IMG/VR virus record: IMGVR_UViG_3300025010_000198
Coordinates: 1-28,565 of that record
DNA length: 28,565 nucleotides
Strand: one strand, 5' to 3'
Origin: a virus
Both the position numbers and the translations under genes were made by a program. Shown here piece after piece: positions 1 through 8,342 of the stretch. Within the stretch, counting starts at the first letter, position 1, and each line of letters begins with the position of its first letter. A model generated the notes under the pieces. That model worked only from the letters and a program-made list of their open reading frames with translations, was not told where the DNA came from and searched no databases.

Positions 1-103
1 TCATCTCGTCAAGCTGTTTTAGCACCTGCCGAAGCTCCGGGTCTGCCGTCTGAAGCAGCGGAGAGGTTAAGTCAGGCTTTTTGGTTGTCTGATACTTCTT
101 CAT
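1..103 (-). CDS. Partial hypothetical protein (N-terminus only)
   Basis: The first 34 codons of a leftward gene are visible before the window edge. It starts at an ATG with a GGAAAGG ribosome site about five bases upstream. The visible part is hydrophilic and begins MKKYQTTKKPDLTSPLLQ. It lies 69 bases downstream of the nozzle-like gene, probably in the same transcript. The product is not recognised; the position would suit a further tail, virion or lysis protein, but that is only context. Confidence 0.6.
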   Translation of the reverse strand, partial: MKKYQTTKKPDLTSPLLQTADPELRQVLKQLDEM

Positions 104-172
104 ATGAACCTTTCCAGAATCTCTACAATGACCCCACGTTGACCGCTAGACCGCCTGTGCCCAAAAAGTGGG

Positions 173-3100
173 CTAGTCACCCTTTGCGGGTGTGTCGGCT
201 ATCTCAAACCCGATATGGTGAATAGTCGGAGGCGCAGCCGTATCCACGGAGAGTTTGACCTGCACAGCGTTGCACATGAGGTTTAGCCCCACCTTGTAGG
301 TGGTCTTGTCAGTCGCCGTGGTCAGCGTCTTTGTGACAGGCGTAACCGTCTTTAGCCCATGGGTATTGAATACCATCGTAAGCGTCACCGCAGAGGTTGA
401 TTCAACATCAATGACGAACTCACGCACGTTTATGTCCGCGCCAGGACTGCCGACTTGCACGAACTGAGTCCATACCTCACGGGCAGGGGTGGTATCCCCC
501 ATCTCGCTTGTGGCATGGGAAAACAGGTCGTACATCTTGCCGTCAGAGGATACCCCGTAGAGCTTGCCTCCGCTCCCCGTCGAGCAGATGCCGACAAGCG
601 TTGTTAAGAGCGAGGCGTGACGGATTCGCCATGCGCCTGTCTCAAGCTCGTATATCAGGAGAGCCATAGCGTCGTCATACTCGCAGAGGCAGACGTATCG
701 GTCTTTCCAATAGGCCGCTGAGTGCGGTTTTGTCCAATCTATCAGGCTTGAGTCTACCTTGTACCGAGAGATCGGTTGCGCAAGCCCACCAGCATATCCG
801 TAGAAGTGCTGTCCGTCATGCCAGATGAGGGCTTTTCGGCAGTCTGCGATGCTCCTTGAAGAGACGCACCCGATAGAGTCAAGCCGAACGAATCGCCATC
901 CGGATTGAGAGTTATCGCCCCTGAGCAGGAAGAACTCTGTGTCGAGGAAGACAAACTTTTCGTCCCCCCGGGCCACAAGTCCTCTGATCTCTGAGCCGGT
1001 AACGGCATATCCATCAAGCTCACCCCCGTCAGTAGCAGGCGAATCTTCATTAGTGACCGTAGGATAAGCCCACGGCTTGCGGTAACTAGATACCTCAATT
1101 GCTGTCCTCCTTTTCCATACCTCGCTCTCGCCGTCATAGTCCAGGCAGCCTGCGTATACCCTGCCGTCTGCTATCATGACGTGCTTTGCTGAAGATGCGT
1201 AATCGTTGGCTATCTCAAGGATCAGCGGCACTTCCCTGCCGTTCAGCATGGCAAGCTCATCGTCCGCGCCTGAGTCTATGTACGCAGGTGAGCTTATCAC
1301 GCTTGCGCCCGCATACCACCAATCGCTCCATGCCTTGCTTGTGCCTTCGTACTTCTGCCTGTAGTAGAGTACATGGGTCAGATATGCCCCGTATTCGGTC
1401 GCAACGGGCATGGCCGTAACGTCGAACTTAGCCCCTGTGCCTGTCCCGCCTGTCACACCAGAACCCGCCGCTGATTCGGTCACATAGCCTGTGCCGGACT
1501 CTGCCAGCCTGAATGTGGTAATCGCCCCTGCTGTTACGGTCAAGACCTCTATCTTGCAGTCATCGCCGCCTGTGTCCTGCGTGGTATCGTCGGAGAGCGT
1601 CAGCATATCGCCCGCCGTGTAGCCAGTACCGGCAGATGCGGCATGAAGCGTGACCGCTGTAACCGGGCCACCCAAGAGCGAAGGCGTGACCGTGAACGTG
1701 CGCCAGGGGTCAGCGAACACCCAATCGTTCGGGCTGCCGTCCTCATGGTCGGGGTCAGACGGGTTGCTTATCATAAGCTGCCAATCGTCGTTTGCAAGCC
1801 GATCTTTCCCGGCGAAGCAGTAACACCATCTGAAGGCGGGGTCTGCCGGGGTCTTGCCCGTCCCGCCTTCTGCAAACCGCTGTAGCACGAACGCAGAGCC
1901 GCCGCCCATCGAATCGGTAGGATAGAAGGCCAGGTCGTCTATGCGAAACGCCTGGTGGAAATTGTCGGAGTCGCTGTCAAGCTCGGCCTCGATATGCACC
2001 GCAAACTTGGCTGCAGTCGCAGGCGCAACCGCTGTGACCTGCTTCAGCCGATAGTCCTTGCTCATGTCCTCGTAGTACGGAGTCGCCGCAGTCGGGCCGG
2101 GTGAACAGACCGTGGATATGAGCGCGTCTGCCGCTGTGTACCATCGGATCTCACTTCGCCATGAAGCCGCGTGCGCCCCGCCTTCGTCGGGTGAGTAGTA
2201 CCATACATCGAAGGTGTAGCTTCTGCCTGCTGTTATCCCTGCCGTGATAGCCGATGTGACCGCCTCGTTTGCGTTGTCCAGCCTCATGCAGTAGTTATCA
2301 GTGCGCTGTGCATCGCTTCGCCGTGTGGCCGCCCCTGTGGTAGTCCATGAGCCTGATAGCGCAGACTCAAAGCCGCCGTTTGCAAGGATGCTTGTCCCAC
2401 GGGGAACGATTCGGGTGATGCCCTCTGTGCTTTCGGTCGTGGTCAATATGTCGTACCAGGGTGATTTTGACGATGCCTGAAGCTCAGGTAGAAACCAGTT
2501 GCCCGCGTTGCTCCACCTGTCGTTCATGGCATAGGAATATAGCTTGAGTGTCGCAGTCTTCCCCGTCTCTGGTGCTTCATAGAAGGAGGCTGTCTCTACG
2601 GCCACACCCTCTATGCTCACGCCCACCGCCGCCTGCGGAAGTCTGAAAGCTATCCTGTGTACCTGCCCGAGCGGCTCTATCCGTGGTATGCTCACCTTTG
2701 TGACAAGCGTAGTGCAGGCGGTATCCGAGTATAGTCCTATCTCGTAGCCTGAAGGCTGCAAGGTCGGGTCATTGGCGAACGTGCCGAACGCTTCGTACCC
2801 TTGAGGATCGTCGGCAAGGTAGATGTCCAGCAGCAGCCATTCCTTTGTGAGAACGGCAGGGATACCGGCTGTGAAAGCCTGCTCACCTGCAAGCGCGGTA
2901 TCCGTGAAGACGAACGTACCTGTCGAGGTTGTCTCCGAATAGGTGTAGGAATCATCTTTCCTTGTGAATAGCGTGCCTGTTATGTCGAACCCCTGCACCG
3001 CCGGACTCGTGGAGAGCGTGACCACCGGCCTTGCCTTGCGCCTGTAATCGTCAGGGCTTTTGAGCGAGAGAGGGCGCATGATGGTTGCGCCGAGTGATTC

Positions 3101-3496
3101 GGGTTCGTATGCCATGAGCTTGGCGTCAGGCCCGTCAGATGCGAATATCGCCTGAGTGCCGTAGCGCACCGGAACGGCGTCAGTCACCAGCGGAGGGGTC
3201 TGCGTGCTTGGCGTAGACCATGCGGGTGTGCTTATGTCAAAGCTTGCCACGTGCTCCGAGGCGTCACGAGATAGCACAAGCTGGCTGCCGTCTGCCTTCA
3301 GGAACGGTATCGGCGTATTGGCAGGGGTAACACCGGAGAGAGCCGCCGTGCCGACCTGTGCGCCTAGCAGCTCAGGCGTCATGCTCCCGCCCGTACCGTC
3401 ATAGCCCGACTGCCGAGCGAGTATGGCCTTTGCGCCTGAAGCTATTCTGCGAATGGTAGTTATCCCACCGCTGAAATCGTTTTTGCCGACCAGCAT
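173..3496 (-). CDS. Large tail protein with nozzle (stem)-like C-terminal part
   Basis: This is a 1107-residue beta-rich protein. The ATG is preceded by AGAGGAG at good spacing. Residues about 372-524 look like a carbohydrate-binding-type beta-sandwich (the GGFE...GSW opening and a closing DDLAFYP strand, as in CBM4/9-like modules). Residues about 605-690 hold two Gly-x-Gly-Tyr motifs of the kind common in phage tail proteins. From about residue 840 the text (EFFLLRGDN, IGCVSSRS, QPISRYKVD) resembles the beta-propeller of podovirus nozzle or stem proteins, which close the short tail below the adaptor ring. The family call is by pattern memory. The gene follows a 64-codon ORF and a terminator, and ends in TAG. 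A short tail is supported by the lack of tape-measure or tube genes. It could instead be a large tail fibre. Confidence 0.6.
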   Translation of the reverse strand: MLVGKNDFSGGITTIRRIASGAKAILARQSGYDGTGGSMTPELLGAQVGTAALSGVTPANTPIPFLKADGSQLVLSRDASEHVASFDISTPAWSTPSTQTPPLVTDAVPVRYGTQAIFASDGPDAKLMAYEPESLGATIMRPLSLKSPDDYRRKARPVVTLSTSPAVQGFDITGTLFTRKDDSYTYSETTSTGTFVFTDTALAGEQAFTAGIPAVLTKEWLLLDIYLADDPQGYEAFGTFANDPTLQPSGYEIGLYSDTACTTLVTKVSIPRIEPLGQVHRIAFRLPQAAVGVSIEGVAVETASFYEAPETGKTATLKLYSYAMNDRWSNAGNWFLPELQASSKSPWYDILTTTESTEGITRIVPRGTSILANGGFESALSGSWTTTGAATRRSDAQRTDNYCMRLDNANEAVTSAITAGITAGRSYTFDVWYYSPDEGGAHAASWRSEIRWYTAADALISTVCSPGPTAATPYYEDMSKDYRLKQVTAVAPATAAKFAVHIEAELDSDSDNFHQAFRIDDLAFYPTDSMGGGSAFVLQRFAEGGTGKTPADPAFRWCYCFAGKDRLANDDWQLMISNPSDPDHEDGSPNDWVFADPWRTFTVTPSLLGGPVTAVTLHAASAGTGYTAGDMLTLSDDTTQDTGGDDCKIEVLTVTAGAITTFRLAESGTGYVTESAAGSGVTGGTGTGAKFDVTAMPVATEYGAYLTHVLYYRQKYEGTSKAWSDWWYAGASVISSPAYIDSGADDELAMLNGREVPLILEIANDYASSAKHVMIADGRVYAGCLDYDGESEVWKRRTAIEVSSYRKPWAYPTVTNEDSPATDGGELDGYAVTGSEIRGLVARGDEKFVFLDTEFFLLRGDNSQSGWRFVRLDSIGCVSSRSIADCRKALIWHDGQHFYGYAGGLAQPISRYKVDSSLIDWTKPHSAAYWKDRYVCLCEYDDAMALLIYELETGAWRIRHASLLTTLVGICSTGSGGKLYGVSSDGKMYDLFSHATSEMGDTTPAREVWTQFVQVGSPGADINVREFVIDVESTSAVTLTMVFNTHGLKTVTPVTKTLTTATDKTTYKVGLNLMCNAVQVKLSVDTAAPPTIHHIGFEIADTPAKGD

Positions 3497-3507
3497 TGTT
3501 CACTCCT

Positions 3508-3702
3508 CTATTCCTTGACTAAATGATCGAACTCTTCGTCGTTGGCACAGTAGTCAGCCAGTGATTGCGCTCCTATGGTGCCCCACCAGTAGTTGAACGC
3601 CTCCGCGCCTGCGTCATCACGGAAGGATAATAGAACCTCGTGGTCTGCTGTGTGAATGGTTCTCTCTGTCTCTATGCTGACTCTCCAAAAAGGCTTAGGC
3701 AT
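3508..3702 (-). CDS. Small hypothetical protein
   Basis: This is a 64-residue protein with an excellent start: AAGGAG five bases before the ATG. It is acidic and aromatic-rich (FNYWWGTIG near residues 36-44), with no membrane segment or known motif. It ends in TAG 11 bases before the nozzle-like gene, whose ribosome site overlaps this stop, so the two are likely co-translated. Function unknown; similar small ORFs often sit between lysis and tail genes. Confidence 0.7.
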   Translation of the reverse strand: MPKPFWRVSIETERTIHTADHEVLLSFRDDAGAEAFNYWWGTIGAQSLADYCANDEEFDHLVKE

Positions 3703-3724
3703 GATATCTCCTTAAATCTGTTAC

Positions 3725-3756
3725 AAAAATGCCTGCACTTGTCGATAAGTACAGGC
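3725..3756 (-). terminator. Intrinsic terminator after the endolysin
   Basis: Read leftward, GCCTGTACTT pairs with AAGTGCAGGC (ten pairs, one G-U) around a six-base loop, followed by ATTTTTG. It lies 10 bases past the endolysin stop and ends the lysis/modification operon. Confidence 0.85.
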
Positions 3757-3766
3757 GTTTCGTAAC

Positions 3767-4288
3767 TCAAAGTTTGGTATATTCAAAGTGCATGGGGTCT
3801 GGCCGTTTCCAGTTACCGCCCCACACAAAGCCCTGCTTCTCAAATATCTCAACTACCCACGGAGGCATGCGCCCCTTCGTACCCATCGCGTTGTGCAAGG
3901 GGTCTATGTCTATCGCCGCCCCGAACGCGTGGGTGCTGAGCGTGTGGCCGCCCTTGATCGGTCTGAAGCAGTACGTCCCGCCGAACACGTCGAGTCCGAG
4001 CCAGCGCAGGTACGCTTTGGTCTTCTTGTCGTAGAAGGCCGTGTCTTCGCCGCCGTATTTGCGCTTAACTTCAAGCCGAGCCGCGTTCCAAACACCTTTG
4101 AGCGCAAGCCGTAGAGGCAGTTTAACATCGTCGTGGACAACCGCCACATTTACAGCACCGCCCCAAGATGCCCTCATCTGGTACGGCAGGAGCATGTGTG
4201 ATAGGCTCTCCATCTCCCATGCGCTGCTTGCCTTTCCGCTTGTGCCTCGTGGGTCGCCGAAGCGTTTTATAAGCTCATTTTGGGTCAT
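3767..4288 (-). CDS. Endolysin, M15 (VanY-like) peptidase
   Basis: This is a 173-residue zinc peptidase that would cleave cell-wall peptides (L-Ala-D-Glu or D-Ala-D-Ala type) to release virions. The diagnostic motif S-x-H-x-x-G-x-A-x-D is at residues 118-127 (STHAFGAAID), and the third metal ligand is His167 in PDPMHFEY. The ATG at 4288 is chosen because GGAG precedes it by six bases and it overlaps the upstream stop as ATGA; a GTG at 4300 is in frame but lacks a site. There is no signal peptide, so it needs a holin. No separate wall-binding domain follows; the length fits a single catalytic domain plus about 85 N-terminal residues of unknown role. Gene order after small membrane proteins agrees with a lysis role. 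Confidence 0.88.
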   Translation of the reverse strand: MTQNELIKRFGDPRGTSGKASSAWEMESLSHMLLPYQMRASWGGAVNVAVVHDDVKLPLRLALKGVWNAARLEVKRKYGGEDTAFYDKKTKAYLRWLGLDVFGGTYCFRPIKGGHTLSTHAFGAAIDIDPLHNAMGTKGRMPPWVVEIFEKQGFVWGGNWKRPDPMHFEYTKL

Positions 4289-4707
4289 CGGTTTCTCCAC
4301 ATTCGTTCATGCTTTGCGGCAAGTTCCATCATGTCTTGAGGCATTGTGTCACGAATCTTTGCCTTCAACAGATCGTCCCGGTCAGCAAGAAACGGATCAG
4401 GGTTTTTCATCAGCGAGCAGGTGTCAACCCACAAATCAGCTTCGTATTCGACCTCTTGGAATCCGTGTTCAGCAACCAACATGGCGATAACATCGTCCCA
4501 TATAGCCGTCGAATATGAACACATTCGCAGTCTACTATCGCTATCTGCGGCAATGGCTTCCTTTATGTTGCGACTGATAACCTTTACCGCCGCCTCAGCT
4601 ACTTCCGCTATCAGTTGTTCGGTCGTATGCTTGGTTTCGTGTGAGAGGATTGTGTATTTCTGAACTTCGTCGTAATCCTCTCCGCATTCCAAAAGGTAGC
4701 AGTACAT
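4285..4707 (-). CDS. Hypothetical protein, 140 aa
   Basis: The start MYCYLLECGEDYDEV at 4707 is used because it overlaps the preceding gene as ATGA; longer forms reach back through that gene in another frame. The protein is acidic and mainly helical (EQLIAEVAEAAVKVISRNIKEA). It has no recognisable catalytic motif. The C-terminus is basic (KHERMWRNR) and overlaps the endolysin start. Tight coupling on both sides suggests expression with the lysis genes. Function unknown. Confidence 0.7.
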   Translation of the reverse strand: MYCYLLECGEDYDEVQKYTILSHETKHTTEQLIAEVAEAAVKVISRNIKEAIAADSDSRLRMCSYSTAIWDDVIAMLVAEHGFQEVEYEADLWVDTCSLMKNPDPFLADRDDLLKAKIRDTMPQDMMELAAKHERMWRNR

Positions 4708-4850
4708 CAGTCCTCGCCCTCCATCTCCAATAGCATCTCTGCGTCTTCCTTCAGCCGCTTTGCTATGCGCTCTAGCTCCCTGTCCGCATACCACATGCAG
4801 ACCAGCGGCACTCCGGCTATCACAAACGCTCCAACTACAAGCCAGCCCAT
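4707..4850 (-). CDS. Small membrane protein, 47 aa
   Basis: This short ORF has a very good ribosome site (GGAGG, five bases before the ATG, inside the end of the metallophosphoesterase gene). One N-terminal hydrophobic segment (residues 2-20, GWLVVGAFVIAGVPLVCMW) is followed by a charged helical tail. The topology (N-terminal anchor, charged tail) would suit a lysis accessory protein such as an Rz-like spanin or antiholin, but the tail is short and no lipobox is present. Confidence 0.65.
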   Translation of the reverse strand: MGWLVVGAFVIAGVPLVCMWYADRELERIAKRLKEDAEMLLEMEGED

Positions 4851-4851
4851 A

Positions 4852-5931
4852 TTAGCCTCCTTGTCCTGCTATGTAGCACTCTGCGTCTCCTATCGACCAG
4901 AAGGCAGACATCTGCTTCTTGTCAGGGTGGAAGACGATGCACGGAGCGGCAAAGTAGCCCTGCTTGAAGTGCCGCTGGCTGAAGTCGTCGTCTGTCTTGA
5001 ACGTGCCGCACTTTACGGCGATCCATCTGCCGTGGTCGTCCATGCCCTGCGCCATCTCGGGATTGTGCGTGTGAGCGTCTACCATCACGTCTACCACATC
5101 ACGCCCGACTCTTGCGGTCTGCCTCGATGAGTGCGTTGCGTTGAAAGATGAGTTGTACCTGTTCTGATGGTTCAATGTGTACGTATACTCTACCGCCCCT
5201 ACCTTGAGCGTCAGATGCCCTGCGCCTCTGAAGTAGGGTATATCCTTGGCTTTTATGTCTTCGATTGGTGAGAAGCCGAATACCTTCTCATGCTGAGATT
5301 CGGTATGGTTGCCCCAGGTACAGCAGATGAGCTTCCCTGCGTCCACAAGCTCTCTCCAAAGGTTCTCAAAGAACCATTTCTGTTCATGCGGGTCAAGGCT
5401 CTGCCAGAGTGTCGGCTTGACGCTCTTGAACTGCCCTCGCTGCTCTAACTCATCACCGCAGCTTATGACGTACAGCCCGTCCGTGGTCAGCACCTTCTCT
5501 ATCCAGCCCTCAAGCATATCAATGTCGGTCGCAAGTGAGCCGAAGTGCCAGTCCGCGGAGTGCGTCACCATGATGGGCTTGTCTGTGGCAAGCGTGACGT
5601 AAGCCCTGTCCTGCCAGTAGACGCTCTTTTCCTTCTGCTCTCCTATGGCCTTTGCACGAACCAGGAGGCTTCTCCAATCGGTATCGGCGTGAACCTTGTC
5701 CTCGAAGACGGGTGTTACTGAGTTTGGCGTAGTGACAAGTGCTCTCGATGCTCGCATGACCGATTTTCTGATGGAGTCACCGACAACGTAGTTGCCCGTA
5801 GCCTCTGTTATCTGCCTTGCCACAGCGTCCCAACTCTGCCCCTGGTCTCTTAGATGCTTTGCGTAATCTCGCATTGTGCCATAGGGAGCGTATTCTGTAT
5901 CCCACGGCATATTCGTCGGACTGCACCGCAT
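4852..5931 (-). CDS. Metallophosphoesterase with N-terminal helical domain
   Basis: This is a 359-residue calcineurin-like phosphoesterase. All metal-binding motifs are present in order: D127-x-H129 (SADWHFG), GD at 159-160, GNH at 207-209, His267 and H287-T-H289. It probably hydrolyses a phosphodiester in DNA, RNA or a nucleotide. Residues about 20-60 (YAKHLRDQGQSWDAVARQI) look like a helix-turn-helix, so it may act on DNA. The ATG has AGGAGG seven bases upstream. It lies just downstream of a methyltransferase and a DUF4406 protein in one tight operon, pointing to nucleic-acid modification or processing. SbcD-like nucleases are relatives, but no SbcC partner is seen here. Confidence 0.82.
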   Translation of the reverse strand: MRCSPTNMPWDTEYAPYGTMRDYAKHLRDQGQSWDAVARQITEATGNYVVGDSIRKSVMRASRALVTTPNSVTPVFEDKVHADTDWRSLLVRAKAIGEQKEKSVYWQDRAYVTLATDKPIMVTHSADWHFGSLATDIDMLEGWIEKVLTTDGLYVISCGDELEQRGQFKSVKPTLWQSLDPHEQKWFFENLWRELVDAGKLICCTWGNHTESQHEKVFGFSPIEDIKAKDIPYFRGAGHLTLKVGAVEYTYTLNHQNRYNSSFNATHSSRQTARVGRDVVDVMVDAHTHNPEMAQGMDDHGRWIAVKCGTFKTDDDFSQRHFKQGYFAAPCIVFHPDKKQMSAFWSIGDAECYIAGQGG

Positions 5932-5940
5932 GAAAGCCTC

Positions 5941-6270
5941 CTAGCTTGGTATCTCTGACAGGCGGTAGTAAATCGGCAGTCCCATTGCCTCTGCCTTCGC
6001 CTTCTCCGCTAACGTCCCCGCTGAGTTCTGCCAGCCGAGCAGCAGAAGCACGCACTCGCAGGACTCCAGCCAGTTTAGCCCTAACTCAAGCCACTGGTCA
6101 TCTGTTATGTCTGATGCGTATATCTCACCCTCGCCCGTCATGGTGTGAGGGCAAAAGGGCGTGTGTCCCGCCCTGATAAGGTCGAACATGGCATACCTGG
6201 CGTTGACTATGTTTATGCTTACGCCTTGCGGCGTGCTTGCCCTGTACGGCCCTGCTATGTAAACCCTCAA
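5941..6270 (-). CDS. DUF4406 / nucleoside deoxyribosyltransferase-like protein
   Basis: This is a 109-residue protein opening with YIAGPYRA, the signature of the DUF4406 family, which has the nucleoside 2-deoxyribosyltransferase fold. A D-x-x-x-W-L-E-x-G-L segment and the C-terminal NSAGTLAEKAKAEAMGLPIYY fit the same family. It may act on a nucleotide pool or base modification; phages often carry it and its substrate is generally unknown. The start is TTG with AGGAGG six bases upstream, placed inside the end of the methyltransferase gene (4-base overlap). It ends in TAG, with the next ribosome site overlapping. Confidence 0.78.
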   Translation of the reverse strand: MRVYIAGPYRASTPQGVSINIVNARYAMFDLIRAGHTPFCPHTMTGEGEIYASDITDDQWLELGLNWLESCECVLLLLGWQNSAGTLAEKAKAEAMGLPIYYRLSEIPS

Positions 6271-6938
6271 ATCAAGCCTCCTAGCGTCAACTGCGCCTGT
6301 GCCTCTGCTATGCGCTTCTTGGCTATCTCGAAATACTGAGGCTCTTTCTCAATCCCAATGAACCGTCTGCCCGTCTTGACACAAGCAACGCCTGTTGTGC
6401 CAGAACCCATGAAAGGGTCAAGAATCAGGTCGCCTAATTGCGTGAACGTCATTAAGGGCAACATGGCATCCAATGGTTTTTGTGTCGGGTGTTCGGGCTT
6501 TCGCACGCGCGTCCAACCCAATACATCAGAGGCCGCCTTATCTGGTCGCTTCGGCTTACCCTTCACTAGCACATAAGCTTGTTCGTGCTGTCCTCTAGTC
6601 CAGTATCCTAATCCAATTTGGTTCTTCTTCCACACCAAATGACTAACGGGTTTGAACTGTGCTGCCTTCCAACTGGTCAGGAAAGTATCCGCGTGTGGCC
6701 AACCGTAGAAACTTATGTATATAGCGTTCTCGGCTAGAACTCGGTATATCGTGCTGTTAAGGTAGTCAAGCCAATCTAGTGAATTGTCGTTGTGTATCGC
6801 CTTCCAATCGCTATTCCATCTGCCAGAATAACCAACTCCATACGGCGGATCGGTGACCACAGCATCAACCGTGCCATCGGGTATATCACGCATCAGTTCC
6901 AGGCAGTCACCTTGCCATAGTGTTACGTCATTCACCAA
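6267..6938 (-). CDS. DNA adenine/cytosine-N4 methyltransferase, beta class
   Basis: This is a 223-residue SAM-dependent methylase. The catalytic DPPY is at residues 30-33 and the SAM-binding DPFMGSGT at 174-181. The order (catalytic motif first) marks the beta group of N6-adenine/N4-cytosine enzymes. No restriction enzyme is nearby, so it is an orphan methylase that may protect phage DNA from host restriction. The target-recognition segment lies between the motifs; its specificity cannot be read. The start is uncertain: TTG at 6938 or GTG at 6935, both somewhat far from the GGAGG. Confidence 0.9.
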   Translation of the reverse strand: MVNDVTLWQGDCLELMRDIPDGTVDAVVTDPPYGVGYSGRWNSDWKAIHNDNSLDWLDYLNSTIYRVLAENAIYISFYGWPHADTFLTSWKAAQFKPVSHLVWKKNQIGLGYWTRGQHEQAYVLVKGKPKRPDKAASDVLGWTRVRKPEHPTQKPLDAMLPLMTFTQLGDLILDPFMGSGTTGVACVKTGRRFIGIEKEPQYFEIAKKRIAEAQAQLTLGGLI

Positions 6939-6942
6939 AACA

Positions 6943-7269
6943 TCAAGCCTCCGGTATCTCTGTGCAAATCTTCATTTCGATTGCAAGATTGACGAATTCC
7001 TGCGCCGTGGTCGGTATCGGGTGGTTGCACCCATGCTTCAGGTTGAGATAGTTGATGAAGTAGGTAAAGCACTCCTTGTCAGTCCAATCGCCTTTGCCGT
7101 CCACGTCGAGGGCTTCTTTCGCCTGCCGATACTTCTTGCCGAGCCAGCCGGGAATCTTGCCTGCGACATGGTTTCGTAGCTTCTCCACCTCTATTTCAGG
7201 TGTCTCTCCCACGGTCACGGTGTTGATGTTCAGTCCGTCTATGCTTAGTTTCCATCTATGCGCCATCAT
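6943..7269 (-). CDS. Hypothetical protein, 108 aa
   Basis: The start MMAHRWKLSIDGLNI follows GGAGG by six bases. A longer in-frame form from a GTG at 7287 would bypass this site and is not preferred. The protein is mixed alpha/beta with a basic middle (GKKYRQAKEAL) and Cys97 near the end; no known domain is recognised. Its end carries the GGAGGCTTGAT initiation site used by the methyltransferase, so the two genes are coupled. Confidence 0.65.
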   Translation of the reverse strand: MMAHRWKLSIDGLNINTVTVGETPEIEVEKLRNHVAGKIPGWLGKKYRQAKEALDVDGKGDWTDKECFTYFINYLNLKHGCNHPIPTTAQEFVNLAIEMKICTEIPEA

Positions 7270-7283
7270 TTGCTTCCTCCATT

Positions 7284-7445
7284 TCACCTACGCCAATCCA
7301 TGATGCACAAACCAGCAAAACCAAGACAGCCTGTGAGCGTTACGACCTGAACTGATGGGCGAATAGTCTCACTGTGGTAAACACAAAATGCCAACACAAT
7401 GTTGGCGGCAAACATAAATACAAGCACCCACCTATGCGCCTTCAT
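7284..7445 (-). CDS. Small membrane protein, 53 aa
   Basis: The start overlaps the preceding stop as ATGA. The protein has two hydrophobic stretches (VLVFMFAANIVLAFCV near residues 7-22 and VVTLTGCLGFAGLCI near 34-48) joined by a short polar loop, with a basic C-terminus. It resembles small phage membrane proteins such as holins, but so do its two neighbours, so the holin cannot be chosen from sequence alone. Confidence 0.6.
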   Translation of the reverse strand: MKAHRWVLVFMFAANIVLAFCVYHSETIRPSVQVVTLTGCLGFAGLCIMDWRR

Positions 7446-7705
7446 TTCACGCCCCACGCATTGATGAACGCCTGTGCTTCTGGCCTGAGGTCTTTGTACG
7501 GGTCGTAGTTGCCGATGAGCACCCTTGAGAGGAATACCAGCGGCCTTTTCGCCATGTCGTTCAGGATAATGACCGTCAAGGCAACGAAGGCCGAGGCGAT
7601 TACCAGACCACCCCTCAGTGCGTCCATGTCGCCCTCAACAGCGCACTTTGTCAGCCCCTTGCTGAACTGCCCGACTTCTTTTGCCGCGTCAGATAACTTG
7701 CTCAT
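7442..7705 (-). CDS. Small membrane protein, 87 aa
   Basis: One clear membrane segment lies at about residues 33-49 (LVIASAFVALTVIILND). The N-terminal part is amphipathic and the C-terminus soluble (YDPYKDLRPEAQAFINAWGV). The ATG overlaps the upstream TAA. It is part of a chain of overlapping genes for small membrane proteins leading toward the endolysin. It may be a holin, antiholin or membrane accessory protein. Confidence 0.68.
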   Translation of the reverse strand: MSKLSDAAKEVGQFSKGLTKCAVEGDMDALRGGLVIASAFVALTVIILNDMAKRPLVFLSRVLIGNYDPYKDLRPEAQAFINAWGVK

Positions 7706-7914
7706 TATTCAGCCTTCCTTTCACGGATATACTTCTGCACAAACTCAATCAGGAAATAGACCATCGGAAGCCAGCTTGCGGCCTCCGGGTGTCCTTCGCC
7801 AGCGGCCTTCAGCCAGCCGGTCGCCTCGTTTGCGGCATACGCCAGAAGCGCAGTCGCCGCGATGACAATAAACCTGCGAAGCACCGCATAAGCGGCCTTC
7901 TTAAATGCGTTCAT
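7705..7914 (-). CDS. Holin candidate, 69 aa
   Basis: A basic N-terminus (MNAFKKAAYAVLRR) is followed by a hydrophobic helix (about residues 15-30), a polar turn with Gly/Glu/His, a second moderately hydrophobic helix (SWLPMVYFLIEFV) and a charged tail (QKYIRERKAE). Size, two-helix layout and charged tail fit a class II-like holin. It overlaps both neighbours by 1-4 bases. No family is recognised, so the role is inferred from topology and context. Confidence 0.65.
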   Translation of the reverse strand: MNAFKKAAYAVLRRFIVIAATALLAYAANEATGWLKAAGEGHPEAASWLPMVYFLIEFVQKYIRERKAE

Positions 7915-8276
7915 AGGTTCTTCAACCTTTCTAACTCACTGCGGAAAGCCTCATACGCCTCTTTTAATAGGCCCTTCGTCTTTTTAAACTCGAGGCGCAA
8001 AGCCTCCTCAGCAGAGCATACTTCAGATGCCGTTACGGGTCGCCGACCTTCTGGCTTAGGCTGCTCAATGCCGATATACATCATTTTTCTGAAATACATT
8101 TCAGCGCAGACGCCTGAGCAGTAGTCGTATACTTTGGTTTCTTGAGGAACGCCGTTTATCGCTTTCGGCTTATGTAAGACGGCGTACCAACCCTCCGGTA
8201 TCTCTCGGCCTAGTGATACCTCACCCTCACAGCCGCATGTGTCGCACGTCACTATAGTTAGTTCTTTTGTAGACAT
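7911..8276 (-). CDS. Zinc-ribbon-like protein, 121 aa
   Basis: AGGAGG lies about eight bases before the ATG. The N-terminal half has TCDTCGC at residues 10-16 and a second Cys pair (YCSGVCAEMYF near 52-62), so one zinc could be held by four cysteines. The C-terminal third (EEALRLEFKKTKGLLKEAYEAF) is a likely coiled coil. The fold is common among small phage proteins of unknown function. It is the first gene after the 46-bp repeat at 8297-8342, which may be its promoter or operator. Confidence 0.72.
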   Translation of the reverse strand: MSTKELTIVTCDTCGCEGEVSLGREIPEGWYAVLHKPKAINGVPQETKVYDYCSGVCAEMYFRKMMYIGIEQPKPEGRRPVTASEVCSAEEALRLEFKKTKGLLKEAYEAFRSELERLKNL

Positions 8277-8296
8277 TTTTGTATCCTCCTACAACT

Positions 8297-8342
8297 ATTC
8301 TACCGCCCATACAGTTAGCGGTATACGGCATACATGCCGTGT
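8297..8342 (-). repeat. 46-bp intergenic repeat, copy A (palindrome plus TAGAAT)
   Basis: Read leftward it starts AACACGGCATGTATGCCGT, containing a 16-bp palindrome with 7-bp arms (8325-8340). TAGAAT follows 22 bases after the palindrome (8302 to 8297). A copy at 19357-19402 has 24 identical leading bases and the same palindrome-to-TAGAAT distance. Both copies begin at the end of one gene and precede a strong ribosome site. TAGAAT could be a -10 box, but no good -35 box is visible. Confidence 0.75.
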
